The notes beneath the pieces were generated by a model, which was not told where the DNA came from, did not search any database, and worked only from the letters and a program-made list of their open reading frames with translations. Below, piece after piece: positions 1-13,685 of a DNA stretch of 64,000 nt. Each line of letters starts with the position of its first letter. Within the stretch, counting starts at the first letter, position 1. Location of the stretch: NCBI GenBank assembly GCA_013399305.1, contig VXAI01000378.1, positions 201,865 to 265,864 of the forward strand, read 5' to 3'. The position numbers were made by a program, and so were the translations under genes. The stretch comes from Rostratula benghalensis (taxonomy: Eukaryota; Chordata; Aves; Charadriiformes; Rostratulidae).

Positions 1-1029
1 TTTTTAAAAAATCAGATATTTAATCCCACAATGAGTTATTTGTTCAAAAAAGAAAAGGAAAAAAACCCTGCCAAATAAACCCAAACCCAAGATTTAAGTT
101 AAGAAATATCCACCAAAATGTTAGGTGCCGAGTTGCATAAGAAAGATTAGGTAGGAGCACAGTGTATCTTGTTAAAAGAAAACAAACTCTAAAAATATGG
201 TTTGTAGTAACAAATTCAACTGTTTAAAAAGAAAGGGCAAGGGGAAACTGTCATTTTTCATTTCTTTTCATGCCACTTAGCATCTTTGTTAATTAACTAA
301 GATTTTGTATTTTTAGGCTATTTTTTCCTTCTACTACAAAAGGAAAACGGTGGGGGAACCAAAACATAGTTAACGTGGCTATAAAATGTTAATTCTGCCA
401 GAAACACTTTGGTGTTCTTTGAATGGTGGCTAGCTAGCTTGAATATATAAACCTGAGAGGAAAAATCCCAGGGATGTTTTTAAACCGTGCAGCACCAGAA
501 ACATTTTAACAGTTGCCTGTTGAGGAAGTTTTTGCAGTGCGAAGTTTCTCTAGGGAGATTATTTACAATACTAATTTAAGGCCTTACTTTGTAATTCCTC
601 CTCAAAGAAGAAAAAAATCCCATTGACTTCTGAGCAAGCAAATGGATTGCTATTGATGAGATGACTGGAAAGAGGATTCAAATGGTACACTTTTGCCAGG
701 TATTGTGCTTCTTTTGTACTACCTCTCCAGAATGGCGCTAATTAAATACTTAATAAAATGCCGTTCAATTAATTAACATGTTCGCTCATATTCCTCATTT
801 AACAGTAGCTCTTAAAAATAATTAGGTATCAAATTCAGGATGCCAAGCACCCGATTCAGCGGTCAGGTTGCATTGTGCTGAGCCACACAATTCCTTCCAC
901 GCGCTGCCTCACGCTTGCCATAGAAGCAGTGAGAGAGTTGTGCTGTCCTAATCCTTTATGGGCTTCTCTTTTTCGGTCATACGTACTTATCCTGTCATAA
1001 CCACGTTTTTCTTACTTACCAGCCTTTAA
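1..1029. other. non-coding, AT-rich
   Basis: No gene or repeat family recognised. The segment 735-840 is dense in TAAT/ATTA motifs (for example TTCAATTAATTAACATG). Confidence 0.6.
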
Positions 1030-1523
1030 CTGGGCTTTGAAACCCGGAGGGAAAAATCCCGGACGGCCTGAAGCCGAGGGGAAGGAAACTTTGCATTGCC
1101 TTCAGCCAGCCTGCGGTTTCGTTCCCCTCGAAGGCCTTGCGCGTCAGGCTGCCCTTGCTTTTCAGCAGCCCCAGAGACTGTTCGCCACCACCACAGGCCG
1201 CCACAAAAGACAACACGGGGAAAATGAAGTTAAAGAACCCTTCGACCCCAACCGGTGTGACCTCTCCGGCTTTTATTTGCCCTGGCACCGGTTCGCACGG
1301 GTCAACTCCGTGCTTTGTAAAACGCACCTGGGAGCGAACGTTTGCCGGTGGCAGGAGGGACCAGACCGCTAAGCGAGACTTTCCCAGCCAGAGCCCCTTC
1401 CAGCGACGCCATTGCCTCGGGCTGGTGGTAAACTGGCAGCGGTGGGAAAGAAATGCTGCTAACAGTACAGGGTGCGAGGGGAAATCTCCACTTGTGCGGC
1501 GTTAAAAAAGCGCGCGCGCACAC

Positions 1524-1564
<41 letters not shown>

Positions 1565-1650
1565 CGCGGGAGCGCGCAGCCCGCTCGGCGGCGCTCAGAA
1601 AATGGACAGACTGAGGAGCATCTGTGCCGGGTGGGGGGACGCGGAACAAA
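1030..1650. promoter_or_regulatory. CpG-rich patch (small CpG island)
   Basis: Moderately GC-rich segment with many CpG dinucleotides, densest at 1,240-1,400 and 1,490-1,600, inside AT-rich DNA. It contains a GC/GT alternating tract at 1,510-1,561. No convincing exon: open frames on both strands have no recognisable protein and one encodes only His-Thr repeats. It could be an alternative promoter or an enhancer. Confidence 0.45.
1510..1561. repeat. alternating purine-pyrimidine tract: (GC)n followed by (GT)n
   Basis: 52 bases of strict R-Y alternation: a GCGCGCGCGC part, then the palindromic CACACGCGTGTG, then a long GT run. A sequence of Z-DNA-forming type, inside the 1.03-1.65 kb CpG patch. 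Confidence 0.9.
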
Positions 1651-4600
1651 TAAGTAATTGCTGTTTTTACTAAGTAAAGCAGAAAATTACAGCATCTCAA
1701 CGGCCAAGCGTGGTTTGTTGCCTGGGAAGAGCCATTTGTGTTCCAGTTTGGGCTTTTTTTACTCATTTGAAGTCTGTGCCTCAAAGCACATTAAAAGCAT
1801 TTTAAATTGTTATCATGAGTTTATGTCCTTGTATAAATGTAAAGTTGATAAATACAACTGGGGGAGCAGAGAAAAAAAGAAAGCAAAATAAATCCAAGCA
1901 AATTTTCTATATTTTTAACAGTGAAATCTGGAGGAAGACGCAGCCCTGAATGAACGCCTTAGAAAACAATCTAATTCTTTTCAGAGAGCACGTATTGTAT
2001 TAAAAATCTGTCTCGGTTTATCAGAAAGTATGTGGCTATATATATGTTTGCTTAGCTACATTCAACTCTCTTGAAAAAGACGTCCTCCAGAATAGCACTC
2101 TTTAGGGACAGTGTTTCAGGGTTGACAAGAACATTAAACCATATTATAATTATCTCTTCAGAGAAAACACGGCTTTGTAGTGGAGGCAATGCCTGGTTCT
2201 CAAGGCGAGTGTTATTAGGCTGTATGTGTTTTCTTGGAAGGAGATTCATGGAAAGAAAAAAAGCTTTATAATTTACCGCAAGGAAAAAAATACAGAGTAC
2301 ATGTCATGCATAGCAAAAGGGATTTTACAAAGAAGGCACTAAGTTGAGTGCTTCACTTATCTTCAAGAATGCTTCTACATAATGAGTGCGGGGATCGGTT
2401 TAACACAAGCTACAATGTAGATCTAACACACGCATAGAATTCTCTGTGACCATTCATATAGATAACCACCAAAAAATTGTCTGTAAAGTAAGGTAAATAT
2501 AAAGCAATTGCCTCCTATGCCATAAATGGGTTGTGCCTCATTCTTGGAGAGGTCACCGCTGAACAGCACAGTTCAGATAATAAAATCTGTTGTTCTTAAC
2601 GTGAATACAAAGATTTTCTAACCCTTCTTCCTCATTTGAAATACTGTTTTCTCAAATTAATCTGGCGATTAGGAAATATCAGTCCTGGAATGGCAAGAAA
2701 AGTTACCAACTGCACCAATAAGATTCTAACACATTTTTCAATGATGGTTATTTAATATGCGTATGTGTACACTTGCTGTCCACACGTGCACACTTGGATT
2801 TATTTATTCAGATTAAGAAAAAAAAAAAAAGAATACTCCTGATTTAAAACACTTTTGCAAACCCCTGATTTATTTTAAAACAGGATGTTTGTAAAAATAA
2901 AGTTGCAACTTCATTTTCTTTAGTACAGTGGCAAAAGGACAGATTTAAATTTCTCTAAGAGGAATGAACAAGAGGAAAGAAACGAAGGATGTTAACCGAC
3001 AGCTTACATACACCCTGAACAAGGCAAACACTGACAATATTATGAAAACCATGTGCACAACATGCTAATGGAGAATTGTAAAGCTGTGGCATTTCAGCTC
3101 TGTGCACACAAGTCCAGGCACACTCAGGCGTAAGCACAAAAGACAACAGCCCCACTAAACAGCTACCAAAAATATATCCAATTGGTCTAATACTAGACAC
3201 AACAGCTTGAGCATTCTTAGCAAAAAAAAAAAAAAAAAAAAAAAAGTCAGAAACTCACCAAATCTCGGTTTTAAAAGCATGCTAGGTATCCAGAGAGAGA
3301 GCATTCTGAACAGTCAATTACTTTCACATTTTGTCCCAGGACTTTAAAAGTTAAAGGCATAGTTCTGCCAATTGTGAGATGCCCCATCCAGCACAGACCA
3401 CCCACAACTACTGATTTTCCATCTGGTGAACAAAACAGACATCTCCCTAATTATTTTTAAAAAGGTTTTTTTTCCTAACATACTTCCTTTATTTGTCTGT
3501 GACCTGGAACTTAATGGAAAACCTGGTAGATGCCAACCTCATTTCTTGTAATGAAGCATCTTATTTTCCCTACTTTAAGCGTGCTTATTTAAAGGCTGTT
3601 TAATAGAAAGTTATTACCAAAGCTGATCTTTGATAGGACCTAAATTACTAAATAGTTTGAAATTAGAGCAACTTTATATTGAACACTAAACGTTCCAGTT
3701 AAATATTAACCGTTAAAAGTTCTTCCCTTAAACTCGTATATTAAAACAGAAAGCAATGAGGTTTACAGTTTTGTATGCTGGGTTCCCATATTGCCAGTGT
3801 CAAAATTTATGCCTTTTTTCAGCAATATGGTTGCCATTGCCAGCACCACGCTTATAAATGCCAACTGTAATTAAAATCTGGCACCTTATACAAGCATTAA
3901 ACACGCTTATTTTAAAATACTCCTTGCAGCGTATGTAGGCTTAAAAAAATACAGTTTTTCTTCTGCCAGTTTTAGAAACATCACAATAAAAAAACCCATC
4001 CAAGTTGTCCTGAAAATTGTTCTGGAAAAAACTATATATTGTGCTCATCTTTTACGGTGGATGCATGCGAGGCAGAGGTGGCACAGACAATCTGGATTTT
4101 CACTCAAAAGGGATGACAAAGAAACAGCATATTTAAAAATCTGGACCCTGGGCAGACACACAGGGCAGGTAACACACAGCCTTTACCTCAGCATCCTTTA
4201 CACCAGCTGTTATTGTTCAATAAAAACACAAAGCCTCATTGCTGTCACGGTGAATGCCCAAGGAGGGTGACAGACCCCAGAGCCCAGTGAGGGAGATGAC
4301 AAATCACACGGAGAGGAATGGGGGTTGGGGTGTACCTGTAGCCTATTCATGGTAATAGTTTTGGGGAGGTGAAAACCATCTTCTAGGTTTTTCAGCCGTT
4401 GCGCACCCCTTATTGCTAGACCCCCACGCCTCTGGCAGCGAGCAGCAGGCTGAGCGGCTGGCTAAGAAAATCCTCTTCTGGGCTTGTCAGTTAGAGAAGT
4501 GATTAGCAGGGGGCTCAGGATGTATAGAAAAAACACACAGGGCTACCTTGGGAAATAAATATGGGGAAAAGAGGGAGCTGGGGAAACAGGCCACCATACC

Positions 4601-6876
4601 TGGCAAAATTTCCAGCCATTCCTTCATTTTCTACTTACTAATAGTCTACTTCTAAGTTTCACAGATGGCTTATGGACCCGCTGAAGATGAGGAGCCCATA
4701 TTCATGAGAGGTTAAAATCTAAAGGAGCTACCAGCAAGGTCGAGTAACCAAGCATGTATCTCTTTTGCCCCTGTCATTCATCCCAGCTAGGAGGTGAGGA
4801 AGACCCAGGCAGCCATGCCATTGAGTAAACTATTGAAGAAGGACCATCTCTCAGAAACTTAGCACCTTTCATGGACGCTGCTTTTGGGGCGATGGGGTAG
4901 CCTGACGATTGTCAAATTGATCTTTTAAATGCTGAGCAACAGAAAGCCGTGTTTTTTCAAAGCAACTTGATTGAAAGGTCATGAAATAGCATCTACAGGA
5001 ACAGCTTCCAATACGACCAGGAAACAGAGAGGAAATACGATGACATCTGTCTCAAAGTTTGAGACACCAATGACCAACACCAGCAGGACTCGGTGTCTTT
5101 GCAGCAAAGGCGTGATGACCGGGACACTCTCCATCACGTCCTCCTGTATCTCATTCTGCTAGTGCCCGAAGCAACATTTTTCTTGTGATCCTATTGGCAG
5201 AAGAAGTAATTAAATCTCATTGTGGGGTGTCCCATATACCAAATGTTTATGGAAAGGACTGAAAATTTTGCTCTCCCATTTCTTAGACATCATGTTCTTG
5301 GCTGAATTTCCAGATCCTTATGTCAAGTTTGCACTAATGTTTATTTTCACTTGTAGGTGCCTCAGTTATTAATGACTTTCAGCAGGATGAAATCTTTCAA
5401 GCCACTTGTTTTAAAATAATGAGTTAAACTACTAAGCGGGAAACCTTGAGTTAAATAATTAATTTGAATCTTGTTTTCCCATTTAAATGTTTTAGTTATT
5501 TTCTTGGAGAAAGGTTAATTCTCAGTTTGTAACCACTAAAGTATGTTGCTTTGTAACTAAATATAGCTTTTACACTAAATCTGGCACTTCTTATTGCTAG
5601 CCAGAAGGACAGAGTAACTCCATTGATGTATATTTAAGCTTCTCTATACCTCATTACGCATTTTTTTCAGATTAATTTTACTGAGTTTGTCAGAAAATCC
5701 TGTGCACAATTCTTATTTACTAGCTGATCCCTTTGTGTTTATTTATGATTTACATTTCTTTGGATAGAAGTGCAATTTAAAATGTAGCAAAATGGTTTGT
5801 GAGTTGCATAGTACAGTCTTAAATAGGTGAGACTTCAAAATAAAATTGTGATTTTATTTAAAAATTGATCTATTAAAACTCAGCATTAGCTAGAATTAGC
5901 ACCAATCTAGTATTTGGTCATAATATCCTTCAATATTGTAGTATTAGCAAATCTAATCCTCTCATAATTAGCTTTTATTCAGATTGGTAGAGAAGAACAA
6001 GGTTTTCTGCTTCTTTCAACTCCCAATTGGTCAAGTTTGAATAAATTAGCTGTTTAACTGAGCAAATTGAATATATTGAAGAAAATATTCTCTTGGTACT
6101 TGCAGAAGATTTCAAAAGCCAACTCAGTACTTCAAACACCTAAGGTTTCCAGGATATAGGCAGTGACTTTAATCAGTTCAATATTCTGACCCAAAACCTG
6201 GAAGCATTGTTTCTATTTAGTTTGTTATTTTTTATGATTTAAGCAGATTAGAGTAAGCTTGGGCCTTGGCATATTTCTAATAGATCTATTTTTCAGAAGA
6301 AATACACTCAGCATAAATTTTGAGAACCATTTTTCTTAGTTATTTCTTGATCACTAAGTTTTTACTCATGTCATTGTCATAGGGTTCAGTTCTTTGCTTA
6401 TCACAAAGTTCCAGAATTATTTTTATTATTGGAGGAAGTTGCCAGCATTACCCTTAATAGTGGCAGAAACCAGCAAGACCTACATCTCAAAAATTTTATA
6501 TAAAAATGCCAGAAAACAAATATTTTTATTAGTTGCAGATCTGGCTGAAAGTGCTACGAAACAGAAACTGGAAATATCTGAAGTGTTAAAAATCTTCAAT
6601 GTCTTTCTCTTCTAAACTAACTTCCTTCATGGTTGTGGAGCAAAGACATCCTGCAGCAGACCCTGGCTGCAACAGATGAATCAGGGAGAGGATGAATATT
6701 TCAGTCTCTGAAGTCAAGACCTCCAAACATCTTTGAAGTCTGCAGTACCCAAAAGGCCCAAAGTGTTGCTGGTTTACCCCTAGAAGTTTACATCTGGTTT
6801 GAAACCACTTAGTTTTGCCATTAGCATTGCATAATGAATGTGTGATTACACACATTGATGGTTTTTATCAGAGTCG
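1651..6876. other. non-coding, mostly unique AT-rich sequence
   Basis: No exon or known repeat apart from short A runs. The longest frames are under 90 codons with no recognisable content. The part 3,590-3,990 has the look of conserved non-coding DNA. Confidence 0.65.
3222..3245. repeat. poly(A) tract, 24 bp
   Basis: Uninterrupted A run. No retroposed gene sequence recognised directly upstream on either side. Confidence 0.9.
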
Positions 6877-6942
6877 GGTTGATGGTTGGACTAGATGATC
6901 TTAAAGGTCCCTTCCAATCTAGACAATTCTATGATTCTATTA
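6877..6942 (+). mobile_element. CR1 retrotransposon, 3'-end fragment
   Basis: About 66 bp in sense orientation: GGTTGGACTAGATGATCTT, then AAGGTCCCTTCCAATC, ending in ATTCTATGATTCTATT. That is the CR1 3' terminus with two units of its 8-bp tail repeat. Strongly 5'-truncated, as is typical of CR1. Confidence 0.92.
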
Positions 6943-8680
6943 TTCCAATAACAAATCTAAACCACCATGGCCTCATGCTTCTTTTTTAGATAATTCCATT
7001 TGTTAGTTGTGTTTTAAGGTCAGTAGATAATTTTCCAGGCAAAAACGGCCAAAGGAACTGCTAAAAAATATTCTATAGCTGCTCCCAAAATGCAGCCCTC
7101 TGATAGAATATTAATTTTCTGGTCTAACTTGTTCAGGAACATGGGTGCTGCATAACTGTGGGATGACAGACCTGATAATGGCATGTGTCTTAATGATATC
7201 AACTTTAAAGACAAAGCTGAATTAAAACAACTCTCTATCATTTCAGACATACTCAAAAGAAATCTGTGACTGCATAAAGACAACAGTGGACTTCAATTTT
7301 GGTTTTGCAATTCAAAATCTCGAAATGCCAACTCACCTTTCTTGCTCCAAATATGTGTTTGTGCAAGCAGTGTGTTTTCCTTTCTTTAAGTTTAGTGTAT
7401 AGGACAGGGAGTTTCATAAATTACAAATGTGTCTAATTACTGACAAGCTTTTCCATATTTTAAGATTGCATATTGGAATGAAAAAAATAGGAAAGTCCAT
7501 GCCTCTTTTTGGTAAGTAATCTTCATTTCTTTCCAGCCTTCCTCTGAGGATGGATGAACATGTAGCAAGGCAGGAGCTTGAGCACTCATGTATTTGTCAG
7601 AAAAGGCGAAGTATATGGGTGGAAAATAGACCCTTTGATTTTTAACCCTAGAAAGCTCCATAGCATCAAAAGCCCTGACACTAGGGTTTTGTACCTTCAG
7701 ATAGAAGTGATCCAATGCAAGCAAACTTTGAGAGAGCTGAAGAGTTTACGTGGACCAAGTCTTACTGTGAAGAAAAACACTTTTCCTCCTTAAATGAGAT
7801 TGTGGTCTGTGTAGGGAAAGGGGGGAAAAGACCTTCTACCTGTAATGTCTCTGTAGAGCAACACAGCCTTCACCCCAAGATGGGCAATGTTGAGCACCCC
7901 ACGAGTTTCATGTGCTGTAGAAGTATGGAAATAACTAGTGTCAACTAGTAAGCAGATGGCACGAGTCAAATTTTCACCCATGCTGAAGAATATGGATGTA
8001 CTTAAGGCATGACAAAAGTGAAGAAATACATGGCAAGCGAGGGACTCTCAGACTGAAAAGAGTTCCATGGGTGAGAAAAAGTTAACGCACAGCAAAAACA
8101 AAAGAGGAGGGAAACCTCTCCCCCTCGCAAGAACAGAGACCAACATCCTGCAGCAACACAGTGAAAGAGATCGTTGGACATTTTTGGCTTCAGTCTGCCT
8201 TTTGTAGAGCACCACCAGAATTTGGCTGACTGGTTTCCATAGGGCATGTAAATGTACCTGCATAACAGCCCCGTTGGGCTCACAGACATATGAAAGTATA
8301 TGAAAGAGAAAGTATATATTAAGAGAACAAAAGTCCAGGCAGACATAACTGTCTTCCTGGGAGATGAGTTTTGCTGACCCAACACCACTAACTTTCAGAA
8401 CCTCGAAAAAAAAAAACCCAAACAAAAACCAAAAAACTGCAGAAGATTCCAGCAAGAACAAAATGGAAATCCAAGGAAAGGACCAACATGGGAAGAAAAT
8501 CCAGAATTACGGTCTCTTGTAGATGTGATACCTGAACAGATTAAGCTCAACTAGATACAGTGTTCTTACATCATCTTGAGATAAGCTCACTTCAAACAGG
8601 CCATCACAGGAAGTTATTCCAGCTAGTGCTAGAAACACCTGAGACACAACGTGTAAAATAAGAACCCCTCTCATAAAAAA

Positions 8681-8737
8681 TGTCATTGTATGTTTTCAGT
8701 GTAATTGTATATTTTCAATATAATTGTATATTTTCAT
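8681..8737. repeat. three tandem 19-bp units
   Basis: Units at 8,681-8,699, 8,700-8,718 and 8,719-8,737 share the core ATTGTATATTTTCA; the first has G for A in TATGTTTTC. Imperfect minisatellite-like duplication. Confidence 0.85.
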
Positions 8738-11700
8738 TATTTATGGGTATTATGAAACATCTATCTCAAGAAGTAAGTCAAAGTATGGTACAGAAGGAAC
8801 ATGTGCTTTTGGAAAATCATCTATTACCTCTTCTGCACTGGACATCTAAGTGAAGCACTGCAAAAGCTCTGCCACATGGGTCTTGGGCAAAGCTAGCATG
8901 TCAGGCGGTGGGAGCACTATCCAGAGCTGAATTGCTTGATATGATGTCATGTCTTCTTTTATGTGTATTAAGCTAGAATAAGATTTATTTCATGTTTTGA
9001 AATCTGGCTGGTGGAGAGAGGAACTGCAGAGCAACAGTCCATGCTCGAAGTCCATGCTTTTTCATTTGACTTTGGCAGGTAAGTACCAACTGCAGGTTTG
9101 GGGGTTTTTTTTCTATTCACAGACATTTGCTGGTTACAGTGAAATCACCAGAAAGGTCAAAATCCTGAACACACTTATAAATTAAACTGCCTTCTCATAT
9201 TCATGATTATCACTCATCTACTCTATGTTGAGACAGGGCTATGTGAAATATTCCACTAAATTCTTGAATTTCCATTGTCACTGAAGCAGCTGTGTCATGG
9301 GTAAAAAACCTTAGGCTGCTGAAGGGGTGCCCATCTGCAACCTCTTACAAGCCCCAAAAGCTCACACAAGTTTTCAAAACCTGAAGATGAATTACAGGCT
9401 TTGCATTGCACAATGCCCGTTGATGTTATATTCTAATAGTAGTTTAAAGCTCTTTTCATAAGCTTACTGTTCTTCTCACAACACAGCACACCAAGAATGA
9501 TTAAAATCTGAATAAATCCTGTGTTATTTTCCGTAATTCACTTATTTGACTAAGCCTACGTGTTCCTTAGAAGAAAAGGCAAGATGTTCGTTCCTTTTTG
9601 CCCAAGCAAAACAGAAACACTATGTATAATATTACATTATATCATAAACTTTGGTAACCAGTATCTTCCTTCAGGAAAAACCACACGTGTTGGCTGCCCT
9701 CTGCTTTTAACAGGAACATATGGGTTCCAACTGGCTGCCATTACATTTCAGGTTTTAAAACCTGCAAACAAACATACGGTAGAAGTTAAATTATGCACTG
9801 CTGCTAAATTTGCCGTGTGTGCTTGCACGAGGATGGTCTGAAACAGCAGTGTTAACGGTTTGACATTTAAACAAAAAAATAGCAAAGGAAACCAAAAGAC
9901 AAAAAGGGGCATAATTTTGAAACTGATTTTTTTTTTTAATCTGCTGAATCACATTTGTCCTTGTTTAACTATCTGTCCATACTAAGAACATTGCAACCAG
10001 CCAAGAGTTCAGGTGAATTGTATCAATGAGATAAATTTGGGGGGGCAAACAAACAGGAGCCTTTTCTTTATGTTCCGAGGAGTAAAGCTGCTGTGGGGTG
10101 AGGCGGGAGTAGGCGGCAAAGCAAGGGGTTGAGAAGGGAACTGGCCATTAACTTATCAATTCCAGGCCTTGGCTTTCTAATTGACAACCTCAGGGCTACT
10201 TTCATCACTTGTCGACTTCAAACCCACACTCAATTTTTCCTTTAGATAATGATGCAACTATAACATAACGGTGTTTCTGACATATTGCAGCATGTAGCAG
10301 TAGGAAGATTTCCTCGGTAGCTTAGTCTAACAGGAAAGGGAAAAAAAAAACCCAACTGTTAAATGGTTTTCACATCTATCAGCCTCTCAAAGAAATGGTA
10401 AGAAAACAGATTTTATATGTCCAGTGTACTGAAGTCACTAGTCGGTACTGACCCAACCCAAAAGACCTTTGGTTCTTTAGTACTGCTACAGATTTAACAA
10501 AAAAAATAATCAAATGCTTAACGCAATAAGCTTGCAAAGCGTGCATTTGTATATACAGCCTAAATAAATGAACCCACAAAAATTAGAAATGCACTACAAA
10601 TTAGAGAACTTAAATGAAAAATACCAGCAAAACAAAACCATTAAAAATACATTGACAACATGCCATCTAGAAATTTTATGTCTTTCACAAAAAAAGGTAC
10701 AGGAGTTACTGGAACACTGCTACAGATACATCCCTCCAGAGAGCTGGAAAACCCTGACTCCCATTCTCCCACAGAAAGCTGAGTGCTCTGCTGAAGGAGC
10801 CAGGCCATTTGTGAAGAGTAAGGTACTCAGATAAGTACAGTTATCACATTTTGATCATAAAGAACAAAAAAAAAAAAATAAATTTTGTCAAGCAACAGCA
10901 TGTCCACGGGCAACAAAGCACCTGGCTCTAACATAAACAGTCACATAACTGCCTTTTAATAGTGGATATAAAGGTTTGAGTCCTGCAGTCAACTCAGCAA
11001 AGGCCCTGGGGTCGTACTAAACTCAGTGCAGTGGTTGGGGCCCTGAGCACACCAATCCCGGCAACAAAAGCAGTGTCAGAAAATGGAATAATAGCAATAT
11101 ACTTCTGAAGCACAGCTGCTGCTCTGAGTCCTACATCATCGATGTACAGAGGGATGACAGTTTGGGTACCATGCCATACAGCCTACTGCTGCTGCAAGCA
11201 TGCATAAATACACAGGTATTGAATCAATAGAGGTTAATAAAGTAAAGATGCTGAAAGCAGACTTCACATTCAGTCGGCTCTTGTCTTCACTAGAATTTAG
11301 ACTCTGATGGTGCAAATTGGCACTCAAGGAACTTCAGTCATGGGACATTAATGAGGCTGTTTATATTGGCTGGACTAGAAGAGTTCAGCCTCAACCATTT
11401 AAGATTACGGATGCCTCATTTCTAGGCAGCAATCGCTGCATTTTGGTCATAAACTTAAAATAGATTGCTCTAGCTCTCATTTGAGGGGTAACAGGGGAGC
11501 ACATAGGGAAAGCAGTGCCTCCTCTGAGAATATACACTGGACTCAACATTTCCTTAAGCTGCTGCTGTAGTGCCTTTCAGGCTTTCTAGGTTCATAAAGC
11601 TGCAGCATATTCTGTATTTCACAAACTACATTGCCTGTTTAGAGCCAGAACAATCAGTTTTACGGAGACTGGGTATGCTGGCATCTCACTCACTTCATTT

Positions 11701-12039
11701 CAAGTGTTGTGCAGGCTGCTGCTCCTTCTCAAGCAATACGGAGGAGAGAGCTCTCCCTACAAAACGCATGGTCCACATAATGGGCAAAGATCGCCGGTTG
11801 CAAAATATTACTAAAAAGTCAGGAGAAACTTGGTTTACAGCCACATTAGCAGCTCAGCCAAAGAGGAGGCTGTAGCAGGAAAGACAATAAGCCCAACAGC
11901 TAGGCACTACAACTGATAAGGATTTTACTGGGATCATTGCCCAGGACGTTTTGGAGGTATTTTTTGGACAAAAGAAGTATCAACACAAGAAGTGTGAAAA
12001 ACTGGGCTATTACATCAACTTTAAGAGGCAGGTGTTTTT

Positions 12040-12041
<2 letters not shown>

Positions 12042-12070
<29 letters not shown>
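12042..12070. repeat. poly(T) tract, 29 bp
   Basis: Uninterrupted T run. The adjacent sequence (AATAAACCAAATCC on the right) is not recognisable as a processed pseudogene. Confidence 0.9.
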
Positions 12071-12074
<4 letters not shown>

Positions 12075-13583
12075 AACCAAATCCCCACCACCTTTGCGAT
12101 TTTGCCACTCCAAGGCTGCAGGCAGCAGCACAAACCGGTTCCCTTTCAGGGTTCGGAGTACGGGTTTTACAAGCCTGTTTTGCCTTCCCGCAGGCACTTT
12201 GAGCTTATAAATGGCACCTTTCAGTGTCCTGAATTATGAAGGGCAGCTAGTCCTGAATTCTCCTGTCGCTTAATGATCTCACATAAAATGAGGTCCACAA
12301 AACTTTTATTACCGCTGCAGTTTGAATTCACAGGTGAAGAACCACCAGGGAAAGGATGCGGACGTGTCTCTCGCTTTCGCTCTCTTAATTTTCCAGGTGC
12401 AAGAAAGTTTCCCACTTGGGCTCAAACAATTAGTTAACTCTCACAGCGAAGCCTGATCTAAATAAAAAGATTGTAGTATGTTACCCCGATAAGTACTGGG
12501 AAAATCCGAGGGGAAACCACTTGAGAGCCACAGACACAACCATCAAATTTAGGTGAAAAAATATAGGTTAAAAACCCGCTATCTAAGCATTTATTTATTG
12601 TCTTTTATTTTCCACCTATTTTTATTCACTTATCAGCTGTAAGTATACTTGACACTAAAGAATTATACATAATGTTTAATTTAAACATGAAGTGCTTTTA
12701 ATTTTAGTGATTTCTCCACTATTCTGATAATAATATCCAATGTTTGGAAAACATACTGTACCTCAGCAGTCTGAACAAAAATCCAAAAGAAAGTCTTTCC
12801 AGAAGAATAAGGGATTTTGTTTGTTACAAATTACTGCTGTACTTATATAAAGATTTAATGATTCATGGCATGCCAAATACAGTGCTAATGAGCTTTGGGT
12901 TGTGTTTTTCATTTTTGATTGAATTTTTTTTTTCTGCTAAAAACAATTACTAGAGGCCATTCAAATGCCACTGCATAAACCAGGAAACCTAGTAAAACTG
13001 TAGGTAAAATTGGCATTTTGATTCAAGCATGGCTCAGGAGTCCAATTCGCTTGTTGGCAACCTGTATATTTCAAATAGGACTTGCAACTCTTCCAAAAAG
13101 GAAGCCAGGTAAGATGCTTTAAAAAAAAATATTTCACAACATTCATTAATGAAAACCAAAACCTAAAAGAGCATAACCTCACCATTTAATTCCCACCTTT
13201 CAAGGGTTAAGCATCTTAGCCTTTCTGCTTTCTTCTCCACTTTCCAGTAAAAGGAAAATTCGCAGAAATACAAGCTCTTCACTCTCAGTACCTCTTTAGA
13301 GGACACACATGCCCATAGGAAGTTAAAAACCTTCCTAGGGAGCATTATTAATCTTGCTCCTAACAGCACATAATTTTTAAAGCCTCTTAAGACACTGTCT
13401 AGTCATAGCCATGCAAGTCTTGCTTTCTCGTGACCTGGTTTCAAGAAACAAACAAAAAAATTAGTGGAAATTATGCTCAATTATCTTTCATCGCTTAGTT
13501 ACGCAGATCACTGTCCACCTCAACTACTAACTAGATACCAAACATTGTCCTTCTAAAACAAACCTTGCCATCTGCTACACAGA

Positions 13584-13685
13584 AGCATAGAAAAGTTTGG
13601 GTTGGAAGGAACCTTTAAAGGTCATCTAGTCCAACCCCCCCTGCAATAAGCAGGGACATCTTCAACCAGATCAACTAGATCACAC
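13584..13685 (-). mobile_element. CR1 retrotransposon, 3'-end fragment
   Basis: Antisense CR1 3' end: CATAGAAAAGTTTGGGTTGG, the GTCATCTAGTCCAACCCCCC block and CAATAAGCAGGGACATCTTC. Similarity fades after about 13,685, so the upstream limit is uncertain. Confidence 0.88.

Larger units (their letters stand above)
6943..13583. other. non-coding, unique sequence
   Basis: Only the 19-bp tandem repeat (8,681-8,737) and a poly(T) tract stand out. Open frames near 8,000-8,460 lack family motifs and splice context. Confidence 0.65.

Noticed and set aside
1302..1784. 160-codon minus-strand frame
   Set aside because: Built around the GT repeat, which translates as His-Thr repeats; composition artefact.
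8002..8461. two overlapping minus-strand frames of 128 and 137 codons
   Set aside because: They overlap in different frames, have aromatic/cysteine-rich low-information sequence, and show no family motif.
12042..12070. poly(T) as the tail of a minus-strand processed pseudogene
   Set aside because: Neighbouring sequence matches no gene I know and no flanking duplication was seen.
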